64,000 nt of DNA, from assembly GCF_029873635.1 (NCBI RefSeq), contig NC_080422.1, positions 4,444,001-4,508,000 on the forward strand. The letters run 5' to 3'. Of the stretch, positions 24,401-35,085 are shown piece by piece (within the stretch, counting starts at the first letter, position 1; each line of letters begins with the position of its first letter). The stretch is from Malania oleifera. Its lineage: Eukaryota > Streptophyta > Magnoliopsida > Santalales > Ximeniaceae. A program made the position numbers and the translations under genes. Under the pieces are notes generated by a model. It saw only the letters and a program-made list of their open reading frames with translations. It did no database searches and had not been told where the DNA came from.

Positions 24401-25161
24401 GTACCTTGTAGGATTGAGGTTTCTTAGGAATAACGAGGAAAAGTCTTGAGGAAAAATGTGGGTTGAAAAGTAACTCCTCTTCCTTATTAATAAAAAAGGA
24501 CCTCACCTCATACATGAAAAACATTGAATTTAAACTTTACATAGTTAGATTTGCACATTTTCTGGTAACTATAACCATGATTCTGCTTCAATTCCAACAA
24601 AACCACTGAATACAGAAGTAATTCAAAGCTACAAACTAAAAAGGGCCATGGAACCTAATTCGTGAAAATCACTTATCCACGAACTTTAAATTCTCTGTAA
24701 ATTTGGATAAAAATGAACACGAAAACACCAACTTCAATCCAAATCCAGAGATGATATCGAAAGAAAAATGGAATTAATAAACAAGAACCGGGAAATGAAA
24801 TTAGGTCGGACAAAGAAAGGCGATACCTCGGAGGAACGCTGACGTTGTCAACGGCGGATGGTTCGGAGGGACGGACGACGGCAACGGCATCTTCTGTAGC
24901 AGAAGTTGAAGGAGAGGAAAGATCTTCTACTTCTTTGTCTTCTTCGAGAGCAGGGAGAGGGGAAGGAGAACAGAGAGGGAGAAGGTCAGACAGCAATGGG
25001 TATTTTACAGTCAGTGTGGGGGCGGGTGGTGGTGCTGGGCCTTGTGCCAATTTGGTGCCGGCGCAGAAGAGGCGGCGGCCGTGGAAGGAGGGAGACTGGT
25101 GGGCGGCAGGCGGAAGTGAGGAGAGAAGGGTACTACAGCAGCTGCCGCTACTGCATGTCAT
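18442..25161 (-). CDS. Small conserved plant protein, probable plastid targeting (3 exons)
   Basis: Exon 1 is 25,161-24,827 (ATG start, donor AG|GTATCG). Exon 2 is 18,915-18,673 (acceptor TTATGCAG|G, donor ACG|GTAAAT). Exon 3 is 18,478-18,442 (acceptor CCTTGCAG|C, stop TAA). Phases match at both joins, giving 204 residues. The N-terminus is Ser/Pro-rich with few acidic residues, like a chloroplast transit peptide. An acidic stretch (EEDKEVEDL) follows. The conserved C-terminal domain (about 112-165) holds CKACG, GCNGEGRIQGG, VPGFGWWPIKAYRPCPGF and YRRRGQSMDEVAFGRG, and the tail is basic (KKQKGPRGFKR). I recognise the domain as one conserved in land-plant proteins but know no function. The CxxC plus two further Cys could bind metal (inference). 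Intron 1 is 5.9 kb and contains a dead copy of exon 1. A tRNA-Gln gene lies 127 bp upstream on the same strand. Confidence 0.82.
20405..21770. mobile_element. Degraded TIR-type DNA element with AAGGCG-rich ends
   Basis: The left end reads CCAATGTTTTAAAAGGC and the right end, reverse-complemented, AACAATTTTTAAAAGGC, so they form an imperfect inverted repeat. Both ends are followed by clusters of GCCTTAAGGC-like words. The interior is largely occupied by a Copia remnant. No transposase is visible; superfamily not assigned. Confidence 0.45.
20855..21657 (-). mobile_element. Copia LTR element remnant (LTR, primer site, gag start, LTR stub)
   Basis: Minus-strand order is: a short LTR (about 21,657-21,455) ending TTCAACTTTGACA, a primer-binding site TGGTATCAAAGC (about 21,443-21,454), then a Copia-type gag N-terminus (about 21,000-21,381; YFLHFADHLSVILVS, LNGDNYPTWKRAMKMAF, WLDLEDCFS). 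A ~40-bp stub of the LTR 3' end (20,855-20,895) follows. Everything downstream of gag is missing. It is a broken fossil nested in the TIR element above. Confidence 0.8.
22902..23190 (-). pseudogene. Duplicated, donor-less copy of exon 1
   Basis: This stretch matches exon 1 of the minus-strand gene at 24,827-25,161. The shared text includes VKYP..LCSPSP, LEE..SSPSTS.TED.VAV and DN.SVPP. The splice donor AG|GT of the real exon is AG|TT here (22,900-22,903), and the transit-peptide region has drifted so that the first in-frame ATG is much later. It lies inside intron 1 of the intact gene, downstream of its own tRNA-Gln copy. It is most simply read as a dead alternative first exon; use of a cryptic donor cannot be excluded. 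Confidence 0.75.
23311..23382 (-). tRNA. tRNA-Gln (CUG)
   Basis: The cloverleaf folds fully by eye. The acceptor stem is GGTTCCA / TGGAACC, the D arm GTCTAGTGGTCAGGAC, the anticodon arm TTGGA-CTCTGAA-TCCAG with anticodon CTG, and the T arm CCGAG-TTCAAAT-CTCGG. Length is 72 with the discriminator base and there is no intron. A TTTTT Pol III stop follows at once on the minus strand. Upstream are a TATA-like stretch and a CAACA start-like motif, typical of plant tRNA genes. Confidence 0.95.
24101..24288. mobile_element. MITE with AAAAAATTAG inverted repeats
   Basis: The left end is AAAAAATTAGCTCTCCTAGG and the right end, reverse-complemented, AAAAAATTAGATCCTCCATG. The duplicated unit 1 (around 20,120) is an empty site: its sequence runs straight through where this 188-bp block sits in unit 2. 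This shows insertion after the duplication. It is non-autonomous and encodes no protein. Confidence 0.8.
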
Positions 25162-25287
25162 CGCTCTCTCTCCTCTCTGGCGTTGGATTGTGAGGCTGAG
25201 AAAAGAAAGGGCTTCTGATGCTAGGCCAGACTCCAGAGCAGAGAGAATTTTAAAGAACCAAATAAATGCCGAAAGCAGGAACGAAAA

Positions 25288-25359
25288 AGGTTCTACCGAG
25301 ATTTGAACTCGGGTTACTGGATTCAGAGTCCAATGTCCTGACCACTAGACCATAGAACC
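25288..25359 (-). tRNA. tRNA-Gln (CUG), second copy
   Basis: Identical to the gene at 23,311-23,382 except for the acceptor stem. The pair C:G there is T:A here (GGTTCTA / TAGAACC), a compensated double change that keeps pairing. Anticodon CTG, no intron, and a TTTTT stop follows. It lies 127 bp upstream of, and on the same strand as, the ATG of the small plastid-type protein gene. It is probably functional. Confidence 0.95.
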
Positions 25360-25459
25360 TGTTGAAGTATTTGAACTTGTCTTTAGTATAAATACAAAAA
25401 TCATACGAAATGAGTTAAAATGAAATTTAATTCAATTCCATTTCATTTCAATCTACCAA

Positions 25460-25830
25460 ATGAGTTAATGCTTTGAAGTTAGTGATGACTCATAATTTTA
25501 TAAGAGGAATGGTGCGATTAGATATTCTAAAAATACATTTTATTTATTATTTGATGAGCTATTTAACTTATTATTTTTGGCCGAGGACACAATCTTTATA
25601 TCATAAATTTTAATCTAAAATTTTGTTTACTAAAAATATTAATTTGATTTTAGATAATAATTTGTCTTAAATATATACATAGGATTAACTTTTTTTACAC
25701 TTGCATTTAGTAATTTCTCATCTTCAACATTTTTGCACACACTTCATCCTAATAAATTTGTGATTCAACATCTGCATTAGAAGCAAAAAAACAAAAAACA
25801 AAAACAAACACAGCTGTATCTCAAAATTAA

Positions 25831-25886
<56 letters not shown>

Positions 25887-26875
25887 TAACCCAAAATAAA
25901 AGTAAATATATTCACCAAATGAAACATACTCATAAATAAGAAATTATATAAAAATGTAAACATCAAAATATAAAGTAATCAATGTCCGATCCAATTTCTA
26001 AACCCAACCTATGAGTATGGGAAATAAAGCAAATATTTTATTAAATTTATTTTTAATTTTTCATGTGTTGTGTTATGGTACATTTTCAAAAGATTAGTTG
26101 AAGTATCAAGACTTGAGAAAAGAAGAGGTTAAATGTGAATTGGGTTGGTAAAATTTAGAGGGAAATTTTGGTTAAGAGAGTAGAAGAAAAGATTGTAAGC
26201 ATCACTAATAGGATGAAAAAATTGTGTTGGTAAATGTGAATTCTTACCTTATAACTTGAAAGACAATTTGCTCCTTGCAGCTTAGAAAAAATGGCATGCA
26301 ATTGATCATTAAAACCATTAAACTTAAGATTTTCAATAAGATGTAAAATGATTTTGAAACGAGCACTAGAAATCCAATCTTAGATTTTTTTTTTTTCAGT
26401 GTTTGGTAACATGTATTTTAGAATATGAATTTAATAAATTTATATAAATTTTTTTTAAAAAAAATTCAATACAAATTTATATTGTTCTTTGTTCAAATTC
26501 ACACAATTTTACTTCTTTTTTTTTCCCCTTCTCCAACCAAAATACTTGATCAAAATGGACAACTCTAGATTCATAGCAATCATAAAAAAATGGTTCAAAA
26601 CCTCAAAAACTAATTTATCTTCAAAAAAAGATTACAAGAATGGCAATATCCATAATTTGTTTCTTATTAAAGATGACAACGATAGGACCCAAAAATTAAA
26701 AAAAAAATGAAAACTGTTTCAAACACGCTCACAACATTCCTGGGAACGGCCATTGCTGGACCATCAATGCATCATTGATTAAGGATTTACGCCACATGAT
26801 GACACTTGAACTTTGATATACTTAGATCTGTCCAGGAATGACGATTTTGACCTCTTTACTACATTCTTGGATATA

Positions 26876-26915
<40 letters not shown>

Positions 26916-27102
26916 GAAAGAGGGGAGGCTTCACCACAAAAAAAAGCCAAAACTGAGGTCACAAAAATTACAATGATCTTCCAAAGAAATTAAAGAAACA
27001 TTTTTGGAGCCTAAGCACTCCAAAGAACAAAGTAACGCTATATCTTTTGGTGAGAATTATCATCACCGATGTTGTAACTTCCTTTCTTCTCCTCCTACCC
27101 TT
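25460..27102. other. Intergenic spacer with microsatellites
   Basis: AT-rich DNA without a recognised gene. It holds a (TA)n tract at 25,835-25,883 and a (GA)n tract at 26,879-26,912. The right part is probably the 3' untranslated and termination region of the minus-strand SKIP8 gene. Confidence 0.7.
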
Positions 27103-30100
27103 TTAACCATGCATGATATGCTGCCCCACCTCGGCGACCATAAGAGAGCTGTGGTGATGTACCATGTACCACCGCCCGTTATGGAACTCGAAGACATTAG
27201 TCATGTTAAATGGGCCAGTCTCCATGTCTACGTACGCTTTCATTGTAACCCAAGCCATGTCCGTTAGCACCCGAGCCCGAATGTCACGAACCTGGAAGTC
27301 AACAACCCCTTGATCCCAGTTGAATGCCATCTGCCAGCTCTCCATTACTGGACTAAACCTGTTGATGATGAGGGGTTTAAAATGGATTAGCTTCAGTTTA
27401 ATACCATAATTAGAGAGAAGTGAACAGAAGAAAACAAATTTAGATGAGAGATGGAATGGGAAACTAGTTTCTCTCCACATTGTTTGGTTAAATATGAGAG
27501 GAAGTAGAGAATCATAGAAAAAGAAAGCAAAAAACCAATTGCATGTTACAAGAAGAGAAAAATCCATGGCACAAGAGGTTACTTTTTAAAATTGTCTTAG
27601 AAGGTGCTTCAGTCTGGTTGGTAGTTTGTTTCAATTTCCCTCCAATTTAGGACACAATAAATGACCACCTTTTTCCCTCTTTTTCCTTTCAACTTTTTTT
27701 CTACTCTGTTTAGTGTTTACCAAACCAGAGAAATGAAGGAAAAAAAAATCATTGCTTTCCTTTTCTTTCCTCTCCACGAAAAGGGTTGTAAATGTTCAAA
27801 CACAGTTACGAACTACAACTTATTTACCATAATCAAAAGTTCATAAAATAGAATACCAACCAGATACCAGGCATAGCACTGTTGAACATTTCAGAGCACA
27901 GCTATGACAAAAACACGTGAGCAGTTCAGAAATAAGTACCCAGATGGGCAATGATGAATGTGCAAGACAGAATTCTCTCTTGTGGGAAAAGACTTAAATC
28001 TAAATATAGAAAGAAATTGTAATTCTTTCTCAAAAAATTAAAGTACCATACCCTGTGAATAACTCTCCCGAGGCATGGACACACTTCACGTAATCTGCGT
28101 TAAGCCAAAGACGGCTCATTGCGCTAAGCGATCTATCTCTAATGACACTGAAGAATTCTGAATTGATATTCACAACAGCCCTTGTGGCAGCATAGTAAGC
28201 CTTCCATCCATTTACTGGTCTTATGCTATCCTGTTCCAATGTGAAATCCTAGAAGAAGAAGTAAAATATAAAAAAGAACCTTTAAATATACCCATTAAAA
28301 TCCAAATGCAAAAAATGCTGTCTTTGCAAGTCAAGTTCACATAGAGATAATCAAAGAAACAGAGAGATATAAAATTTGATACACACCCAACAAAGTAAAA
28401 ATCATTACTCTTCAGTTCTTCCAATCATTCAAAGTTATCTAATAAAAACACAACATTATGCATACACACACCATGATCCACCAGAATCAAAGAATCAGGA
28501 CTCTGTCTAGATCATATTCTAGTATGGCCACAAACATCAGAGAATTAAAAAGATTTAACATAGGGAGAGAACTCCCAACTACCATAGCAGCTATATTGCA
28601 ATAATCAAAATACATACACAAGGTAAAAGAAAAAAACTTCTTTGTGGCCATGCATAGAATATGATCTTCTGGCCCAGTTCTTATGGTTAGAAGATAACTA
28701 AATCTATTGTTATGGCACACAATTCACAAAGACTAGCTTTGTGCATTGCATAAGCATTGGAATAAACAAATACCTTATGGGTGAAGTAGCAAAAACATCA
28801 GCCACAAGCCTTTTCCTATTTCTTTTTGAGGATACAGCATCAGTTTTCCATATTAATTTCAAAAGTGAAAAAACGCCCACACAAGATCACCCACACGCCT
28901 TCTCCTATTTCTATTTGAGGATACACCATAAGTTTTCCATACTAATTTGAACGCAATGCCAGAAAAACATCACCAGCAATATGACGACAACAATCAAGCC
29001 CAAAGTCCCACATATTGGGTCAGCTACACAAATTCTCTCCTACCATTCAACATGATCTAAGACAAATATCCTTAGAAAGTCTAGGAGTGTTGAAAAACAC
29101 TTACTATACAAGTCTAAATTATTCTAGATGCCCCACCAGCACCTCTAACAGCATCTAATCTCTCATCTGCATTGGAACATTATTAGTCCAAGTTAAAGGC
29201 CAAACCATCATAACTGCCCGCCTTTATCCTGTGCTTACATTACCATGCATGTGTTCATTCCTTCTTTTATCTTTTAGAATTATACCACTCATCCATATTA
29301 GCATCCTCATCATTTTTGGACTTTTTATCCAGGAAGAATCATAATGAAAACCACTTTTCATTTTCATTTTTATAATTTCTCATCCACTATCCAGCGACTC
29401 TGGAAAATTTTGGTCAAATATTTAGAAATTTAGAAAATTTTATGCTTCTGATTTATTTAAAAAAAAAACTGGCTGATTTGGGACTTCTTTCAAACCTTTG
29501 AACTTGCAATTGACTCATTTTCTTCTTTTTCATTCTCTCAGCAAAATTGCAGCACGAGCAACCCACCTTAAATTTTCATCAAATTTAAACTTATCAAGCC
29601 TTCTTGAACCTTGTCTTGGGCCTTTCTTACTTGATTTATATGCTTACAAAGGCACTGTTTATTTGTATTTTTTTCCTCTTGCCAATCGTTGATGGAAATC
29701 TAAGGTTCCTTCTTCCAAGGTGAAGGCTTTTATGTGGATGGCCATACTTAATTGAGTTAGCTACAGACTAGAACTTAGAAGATCATATAAAAAGTTATGT
29801 CTTATCATGTGTGCATGCTGTGTTATGCTAGAGGTGAGATGCATGCTCATGTCTTTCTTCATTGTTCTGTGGCTTGGTCTCAATGGAACAAGCTCTGTGG
29901 TCCGTCTGGAGAATGTTGTGTATGCCCTAGTTCTTTGGAGGATTTTCGGTTGACTGCATTTAAAGAATTTGGATTAAGGATGCGAGGAAACTTTGGTGGC
30001 ATGCTGTATTTGCTATCTTGTGGGTGCTTAGCTGGAGAGATGCTCGCATTTCAATATCAGGTTTTGTCTACAGATTTGGTAATGAACTGAATTGTCCTTT

Positions 30101-33100
30101 CTCTTCATTGTGGACCTTTTCGTCCAGTTGCTTAGGGAGTGTGGGTTTCTCTGATATACAGCAAGATTGTTTGGCTCTGCTAGCTAGATATTGCTTTCTA
30201 TTTCTTGTTTGTATTTAATTCATTTATTGTTTTTGTTCTTCCTATTTTGTTTTAAAACGATTTCTTATCCTCCTTGCATATTAGTTTTTCTCTTGATAAA
30301 GCTTCTTTTCTATTAAAAAAAACCATAAATTGTCTCATATACATTTCCTTCAATTTATGTTTGTCATAAATCATGCCCAATCATACACTTAACAATCAAC
30401 AAAGTTGCACTAGAAATTTCCATTATCTACCATATCTGTGTTGTTCCCTTAATATCGAAATCAAAATTTTCATCAAAATCAAATTTTGGTTGAAATTTCT
30501 GTAAGTTGAAACCCCTGATATTTCCATCAAAAAACCACACTCTTCTTCAATTTATCCGTCAACTAGAACTAAGAATTTATGGATCATCAAGTCCAATATT
30601 TTCTCCACTATTCTTCCTGGAATGACTAAACTTGGTTTTTAAGTACTCTATTTGATGTAGCATCAAAAAGGAAAAGAGAAGAGAGGCAGATGACCTCGAA
30701 GGAAAGCAAGCACATAGTTAACACTTCAATCCAAATTCAAAAACTGTTTCAGTACAAGTGCAACTGCATTCTCATTCAGAGCGAATACTAAAAACAAGAA
30801 AATTACAAACAAGCCCTCAAGACACCTATTTTACAAACATACACCCATAAACATAAGCCTACTACTTAATTAAAACCAACATTTTTGGGTTTAGGACCAA
30901 CAAGCCCTTGGCCTAATTTTTGGAATCAGCACTCAAATAGGATCAATTATATACATTGAATGGCTGACTTCCTGCCCTATCTCACTACTTATGTTGAAAT
31001 CTCCAGATTATAAAGCTTCAGTCCATAATTCTACCTTAGATTCTACTCAAGCTCTGGTTTCATCAATCAAAACAATATCATCTACAAATAATATACATCA
31101 CAGAACTTCATTTTGGATGTCTCTAGTAAGTTCATCATTAACATACATCATGGAACTTCATTGGATTCTACCCATATTATGATTAGAAATTCCTTAAACT
31201 CTACCACCCTAGTCCAAATAGTAGTCATTCTTCTATCATACATATCCTTAATGACATCTATATACCTACTACATACCAATATAGTTCAAGTTGAGGTTGT
31301 ACATTGAGTCATTGAGATGGTTTTTGTGATTAGATTTAAGACAGGATCATAGGATTATAAGTTTCCAAGAACTAGGAGAAAACATTTGCATCTAAAGAAA
31401 AGGAAGTCAATCTAGCATTTTAAGGACTTGAAATGATTGTCAAAGCATAAATTAGGATAAAAGTTAGGAAATAAAACTATAAAAGATCTTATTTAATTGC
31501 ACTGCTAAATTTTCACAAAATAAAATAATATTAAATGGTTCACATAACTAACCCCACACTGCAGGAGCTATGGCTTTGTTGCTGTTATTGCAGAAAAATA
31601 TATTATCAACAATGATGGTTGAGATAAAGTCTCCCTGATGCTTAACAGTTCATCTAAGTGAGAAAATGAAATAAATTTAAGTGAACTAGAGAAGCAAGAA
31701 TGGTTGAGACATAAGATAGCAGATGGAAGGAAGTGGGATTAAGATTTAAAAGAAGTAGAAGAGGAAAACAGAAAAATAAAATACATGCCAAGATTTTATT
31801 CAAGATGCAATGAAATTGATGATGACTGATAAAATTCATAAAATTGAGAAGATTTAGAGTGACCTTGATCAAGGTGAGGCCATGAGACGTCGCCTATAGT
31901 ACACCAATAAAAAAGTTTCTTTTCATCATGCTTTCAATGCTTAAAAGCACATATTTGGATTATATTTTCGTTGGGTCATGTTGGTGCATGGCTAAACAAG
32001 AGCTACTAAAACAATGCCGAAGGAGAATTTTTTTAAGAAATTCAATTGCTTTTTTCTCATCTTTTTTTTTTTGCTAACCCAATATTTTGCAACATGTAGG
32101 ATCGTCGCATCCCAAATATCACACGATCCTAAGAAGACTTACACTATGTCTGGTAAGAAGAATCATGGCCGGAATGAAATCAAAATTTGTTCCTAATTCC
32201 CATTCCCATGTTTCGTTTACTCAATTACATAAATGAAGGTGGAATTGCATAATGCTAATTCCCCATTCAATAGAATAGTGATTCCTCCTCTTTCAAATAA
32301 GATCCTTGACTCTTTTTTTCTAAAAGACAATTATAGCCCTCACTACATAATAGATTAAAAAAAACGAAAGTTGACTGTCTCTAAACTGTGCTATAACCAA
32401 TGAGAACAACAACAACAATAATAATAACAACTATAATTGTAATAGTAACAATAATAATAAAAATAAAATAATAACAACAGCAATAATAAGAATCAAGCAG
32501 CTGCAGCAGCAGCCGCAACAACAACAAAAATATCAATAATGCCAAAAACAACAACAACAATAATTGAACACTAATAACAATAACAACAACAACATCAAAA
32601 AAATAATAATGATATATTATTATTACTACAAGTACTGTCATTATTATTATCATTTAAAGCTTTCTCTTTGTGGAGTTTCTATTTTAGAGTCGTAGTTTTG
32701 ATGTATTATTAAAACTAAAACATTTCACCATTCTATGCATGCATATGTACTCTTTTAATTCAATAAAAGCATCAAATTTTAGAAATTTTGGAGAAAATTT
32801 TTCAGTGAGGATCTTCTTTTTGTTGAGTTTCATTTTTGGAGTCCTAGAATAATTTTTTTTTAAAAAAAATGGAGTCCATGGGCCGCAAGACTCCCTGCCT
32901 TGTGAGGGTAGGGGGAGGATCGTCACCAGCAACCTTACCCTAATTTTATGCGGTGACGCTGTTTCCATGAGCTCGAACCTATGACCATCTAGTCACAAAG
33001 GAGCAACTTTAATGTTGATCCAACGTCCGCCCTCGCGAGTCCAAGACTTAACGGTCTTATTAAAATTATAATTCTTTCACTATTCCATGCATATCTACGT

Positions 33101-34770
33101 AAGCTTTGACTTCAATGAAACCAACAAGTTATAGAGAAAATTTCAGCTACTATGTCGTACAAGGATTAGATAATGCAAGCTAACCCTGGTTACAAGGCCT
33201 AAGGAACTCTTAAGTGTGATTTATATTTTCTTCATTATCTTCTCTATATTAAAAATGCATAAATCTAGAGTCTACTCTTTGTTTCTCTTTCATCTTTAGA
33301 TTCCCACTAAGTGCTAAAGGGTTGATATGTATCATCTTGACTTAGTTTTGCTTCCTCTATTTTTTTATTTTAAGAATACCGAGTCGGGTTCTTCTCGTAC
33401 TGATATCGAATAGAACACGCTGAGCCAAATCTTCTTCACGTAAAACCTGCTTGATTTAGATTAGGAAAATCATATGGTTTTGTCATAGAATGTATACCTC
33501 AATTGTATAATTGGATTTGTTATTGTTATATTGTCATTTATATTATTCCTATAAATTGATTATTTATTTTACAAGTAGACAAGTTTACAAGTAGATAGGT
33601 GGAAGGATATCTTCTAACCAAAAAGTCGAATTCATTACATACTCTTTGATTTCAATGAAACCAACAAGTTATAGAGCAAATTTCAGCTACTATGTTGTAC
33701 AAGGGTTAGATGATGCAATCTAACCCTGGTCACAAGTCCTAAGGAACTCTAAGTGTGATTTATATTTTCATTATCTTCTCTATATTAAAAATGCATAAAT
33801 CTAGAGTCTACTCTTTGTTTCTCTTTCATCTTCAGATTCCTGTCTAGTGATCCAAAAACATGAAAAATAAGCTGAAGGGTTTACTGCTTCTCATTCTCTT
33901 TGCTCATACAATTTTTTGTTTCTTTTTAACTCCTAGGAATTCGTTTTCCCCTATACCAAGAGTCTAAGAAATTAACATTAGGCTCCTACATGCAATCACA
34001 AACCATAAAATGCTATTTTTATGTACAAATCAAAAGTCTATTCTTCCTTTCTCTCTTTGCCTTCAGATTCCCGTCTATTTATCCTGAATGCAATGTTGCA
34101 AAACAGGATATGAAGAATTAAATAAAGGATTTTATTTCATTTTCCTAGCTCTTAGCTTTTTTTTTTGAATTCTTTGGACTTTGCTCTACCTATATCGAGA
34201 GTAATAAATGAACATCAGTCTCGTACCTGCAACCACAAGCCACCAAATTCAAAGAACAATTCACACTCAACACACAAATAAAACTTCAAAGTTCAAACTC
34301 AGACAAAGGGAGCAATTTAAAGCACACCAAACCTTGTGATAGAGCGCCTTCCAAGCGTTATCATCGTTTGCAGCCTTGCGCATCAAAGAATTGGTCATCG
34401 AGAGTCGGCACAGGCTCGGATAATCCAAGTAACTTAGCGCGTGCGTCGTGATTTCCGGTACCAACTGTTCCATCATCGAAGCGCCCGTCTGCCTCTCTGG
34501 AACCACCGGCTTCCTCTCCACCATATCTCCCGCAGTAGTGCCGTTCAAGTGTGGGGCAGCAGCCGGCGCCAAATTCAAATTTACGCCGCCGCCGGTGCAG
34601 GAACAGCTGCAGCCACAAGCACCACAGCCGTCTGATTTAATTGAACTAGACTTGCGCGGGGACAATCGAATGGCGAGAAGGGCGAAAAGACAACAAATAC
34701 CGGTGATGGCTGCGGCAACTAAAATAGAAGGAGATGAGAGATCTCCAGGGAAGATAGAGGCAGTGTCCAT
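27103..34770 (-). CDS. SKIP8: F-box protein SKIP8 (3 exons)
   Basis: Exon 1 is 34,770-34,333 (donor AAG|GTTTGG). Exon 2 is 28,248-28,052 (acceptor TTCTAG|GAT, donor AGG|GTATGG). Exon 3 is 27,358-27,103 (acceptor CAACAG|G, stop TAA). Phases agree, giving 296 residues. An N-terminal hydrophobic segment (15-34) suggests a membrane anchor. A Cys/Gly-rich linker follows. The F-box (about 99-146) reads LVPEITTHALSYLDYPSLCR. A SnoaL/NTF2-like domain (about 147-290) includes VNGWKAYYAATRAVVNIN, FNWDQG, DMAWVTMKAYVDM and FHNGRWYMVHHHSS. This matches Arabidopsis SKP1-interacting partner 8, a substrate-receptor candidate for SCF E3 ligases; its targets are not known to me. Intron 1 is 6.1 kb and full of transposon fragments. 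The first ATG in frame was taken as the start. Confidence 0.92.
29640..30330 (+). mobile_element. LINE (L1-type) 3' fragment in SKIP8 intron 1
   Basis: The plus strand encodes the C-terminal part of a plant L1 reverse transcriptase ORF. KVKAFMWMAILN near 29,715 is followed, after frame changes, by the zinc-knuckle-like CMLCYARGEMHAHVFLHCSVAW at 29,810-29,877. It ends in an A run near 30,315-30,324. It is 5'-truncated and antisense to the SKIP8 gene. It is dead: at least one frameshift and an in-frame stop lie between the two blocks. Confidence 0.75.
30960..31310 (-). mobile_element. LINE (RTE-type) reverse transcriptase fragment
   Basis: On the minus strand successive blocks read VIKDMYDRRMTT (near 31,260), ELTRDIQNEV (near 31,120) and FVDDIVLIDETR (near 31,060). 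These are motifs of the plant RTE-class reverse transcriptase; the FxDD is the catalytic YxDD-like box. Stops and frameshifts interrupt it, for example between the last two blocks. It is a short dead fragment in SKIP8 intron 1. Confidence 0.7.
32402..32650. repeat. Low-complexity AAC/AAT trinucleotide tract
   Basis: A degenerate run of AAC, AAT and CAG triplets. The hydrophobic Ile/Val/Leu reading frame on the opposite strand is a by-product of composition. Confidence 0.85.
32862..33034 (-). mobile_element. Au SINE
   Basis: The minus strand carries the Au-SINE hallmarks in order: GTTGCTCCTTTGTGACTAGA with box A/B spacing, GGTCATAGGTTCGAGC, then ATGGAAACAGCGTC and AGGGTAAGGTTGC, ending in a T run (plus 32,862-32,869). 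It lies in SKIP8 intron 1, in sense with the gene. It is diverged from consensus, so probably old. Confidence 0.8.
33105..33842. repeat. Direct repeat pair in SKIP8 intron 1
   Basis: A ~195-bp block at about 33,108-33,305 recurs at 33,651-33,842. Both begin CTTCAATGAAACCAACAAG or close to it and end CTTTCATCTT(T/C)AGATTCC. A weaker echo of the end lies near 34,030-34,075. No coding potential was seen. Confidence 0.85.
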
Positions 34771-35040
34771 TTGCAAGACATGAAAGCTTCGAATAACATG
34801 AAACCCTAATAACAGAGTCCGAGGAATCCCTCAGTAATAATGAGCTCCCGTCGGTACAGAACTAGGGTTCTGCTGTAGCCATCGTCTTCTCCGTCCCCGT
34901 CTCCTCTATCTGTCCTCTCTGCCCTGCTGATTTCAGCAAACCCTAACACTTCCTTAAGAAAGACACAGAGGGAGGAGAGAGAAAGAGATGAGTAACTCGT
35001 AACTGAATGGGTGGGAGCCAGCCGGAATCCAAATATTTAT
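34771..35040 (-). promoter_or_regulatory. SKIP8 5' leader and proximal promoter
   Basis: Upstream of the ATG the minus strand is GA-rich (GAGAGAAAGAGATGAG near 34,985), as is common for plant 5' leaders and core promoters. A (TA)n tract follows at 35,048-35,083. No single TATA box can be chosen with confidence. Confidence 0.45.
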
Positions 35041-35042
35041 TA

Positions 35043-35085
<43 letters not shown>

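Larger units (their letters stand above)
19553..25460. repeat. Tandem segmental duplication (two units)
   Basis: Unit 1 (about 19,553-23,550) and unit 2 (about 23,551-25,460) are parallel. Each starts with ATTATATTAG..GTACCAAACTTTGCAATGTC-like sequence (19,580 and 23,574). Each runs through a shared intronic stretch and an exon-1 copy and ends with a tRNA-Gln gene. Unit 1 is longer because of a ~2.2-kb insertion (about 20,300-22,590) holding transposon debris. Unit 2 carries a 188-bp MITE absent from unit 1. The duplication therefore copied promoter, tRNA and first exon but not exons 2 and 3. Confidence 0.85.

Noticed and set aside
32381-32653. Hydrophobic 90-codon minus-strand frame resembling a membrane protein
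   Set aside because: Pure by-product of an AAC/AAT triplet tract.
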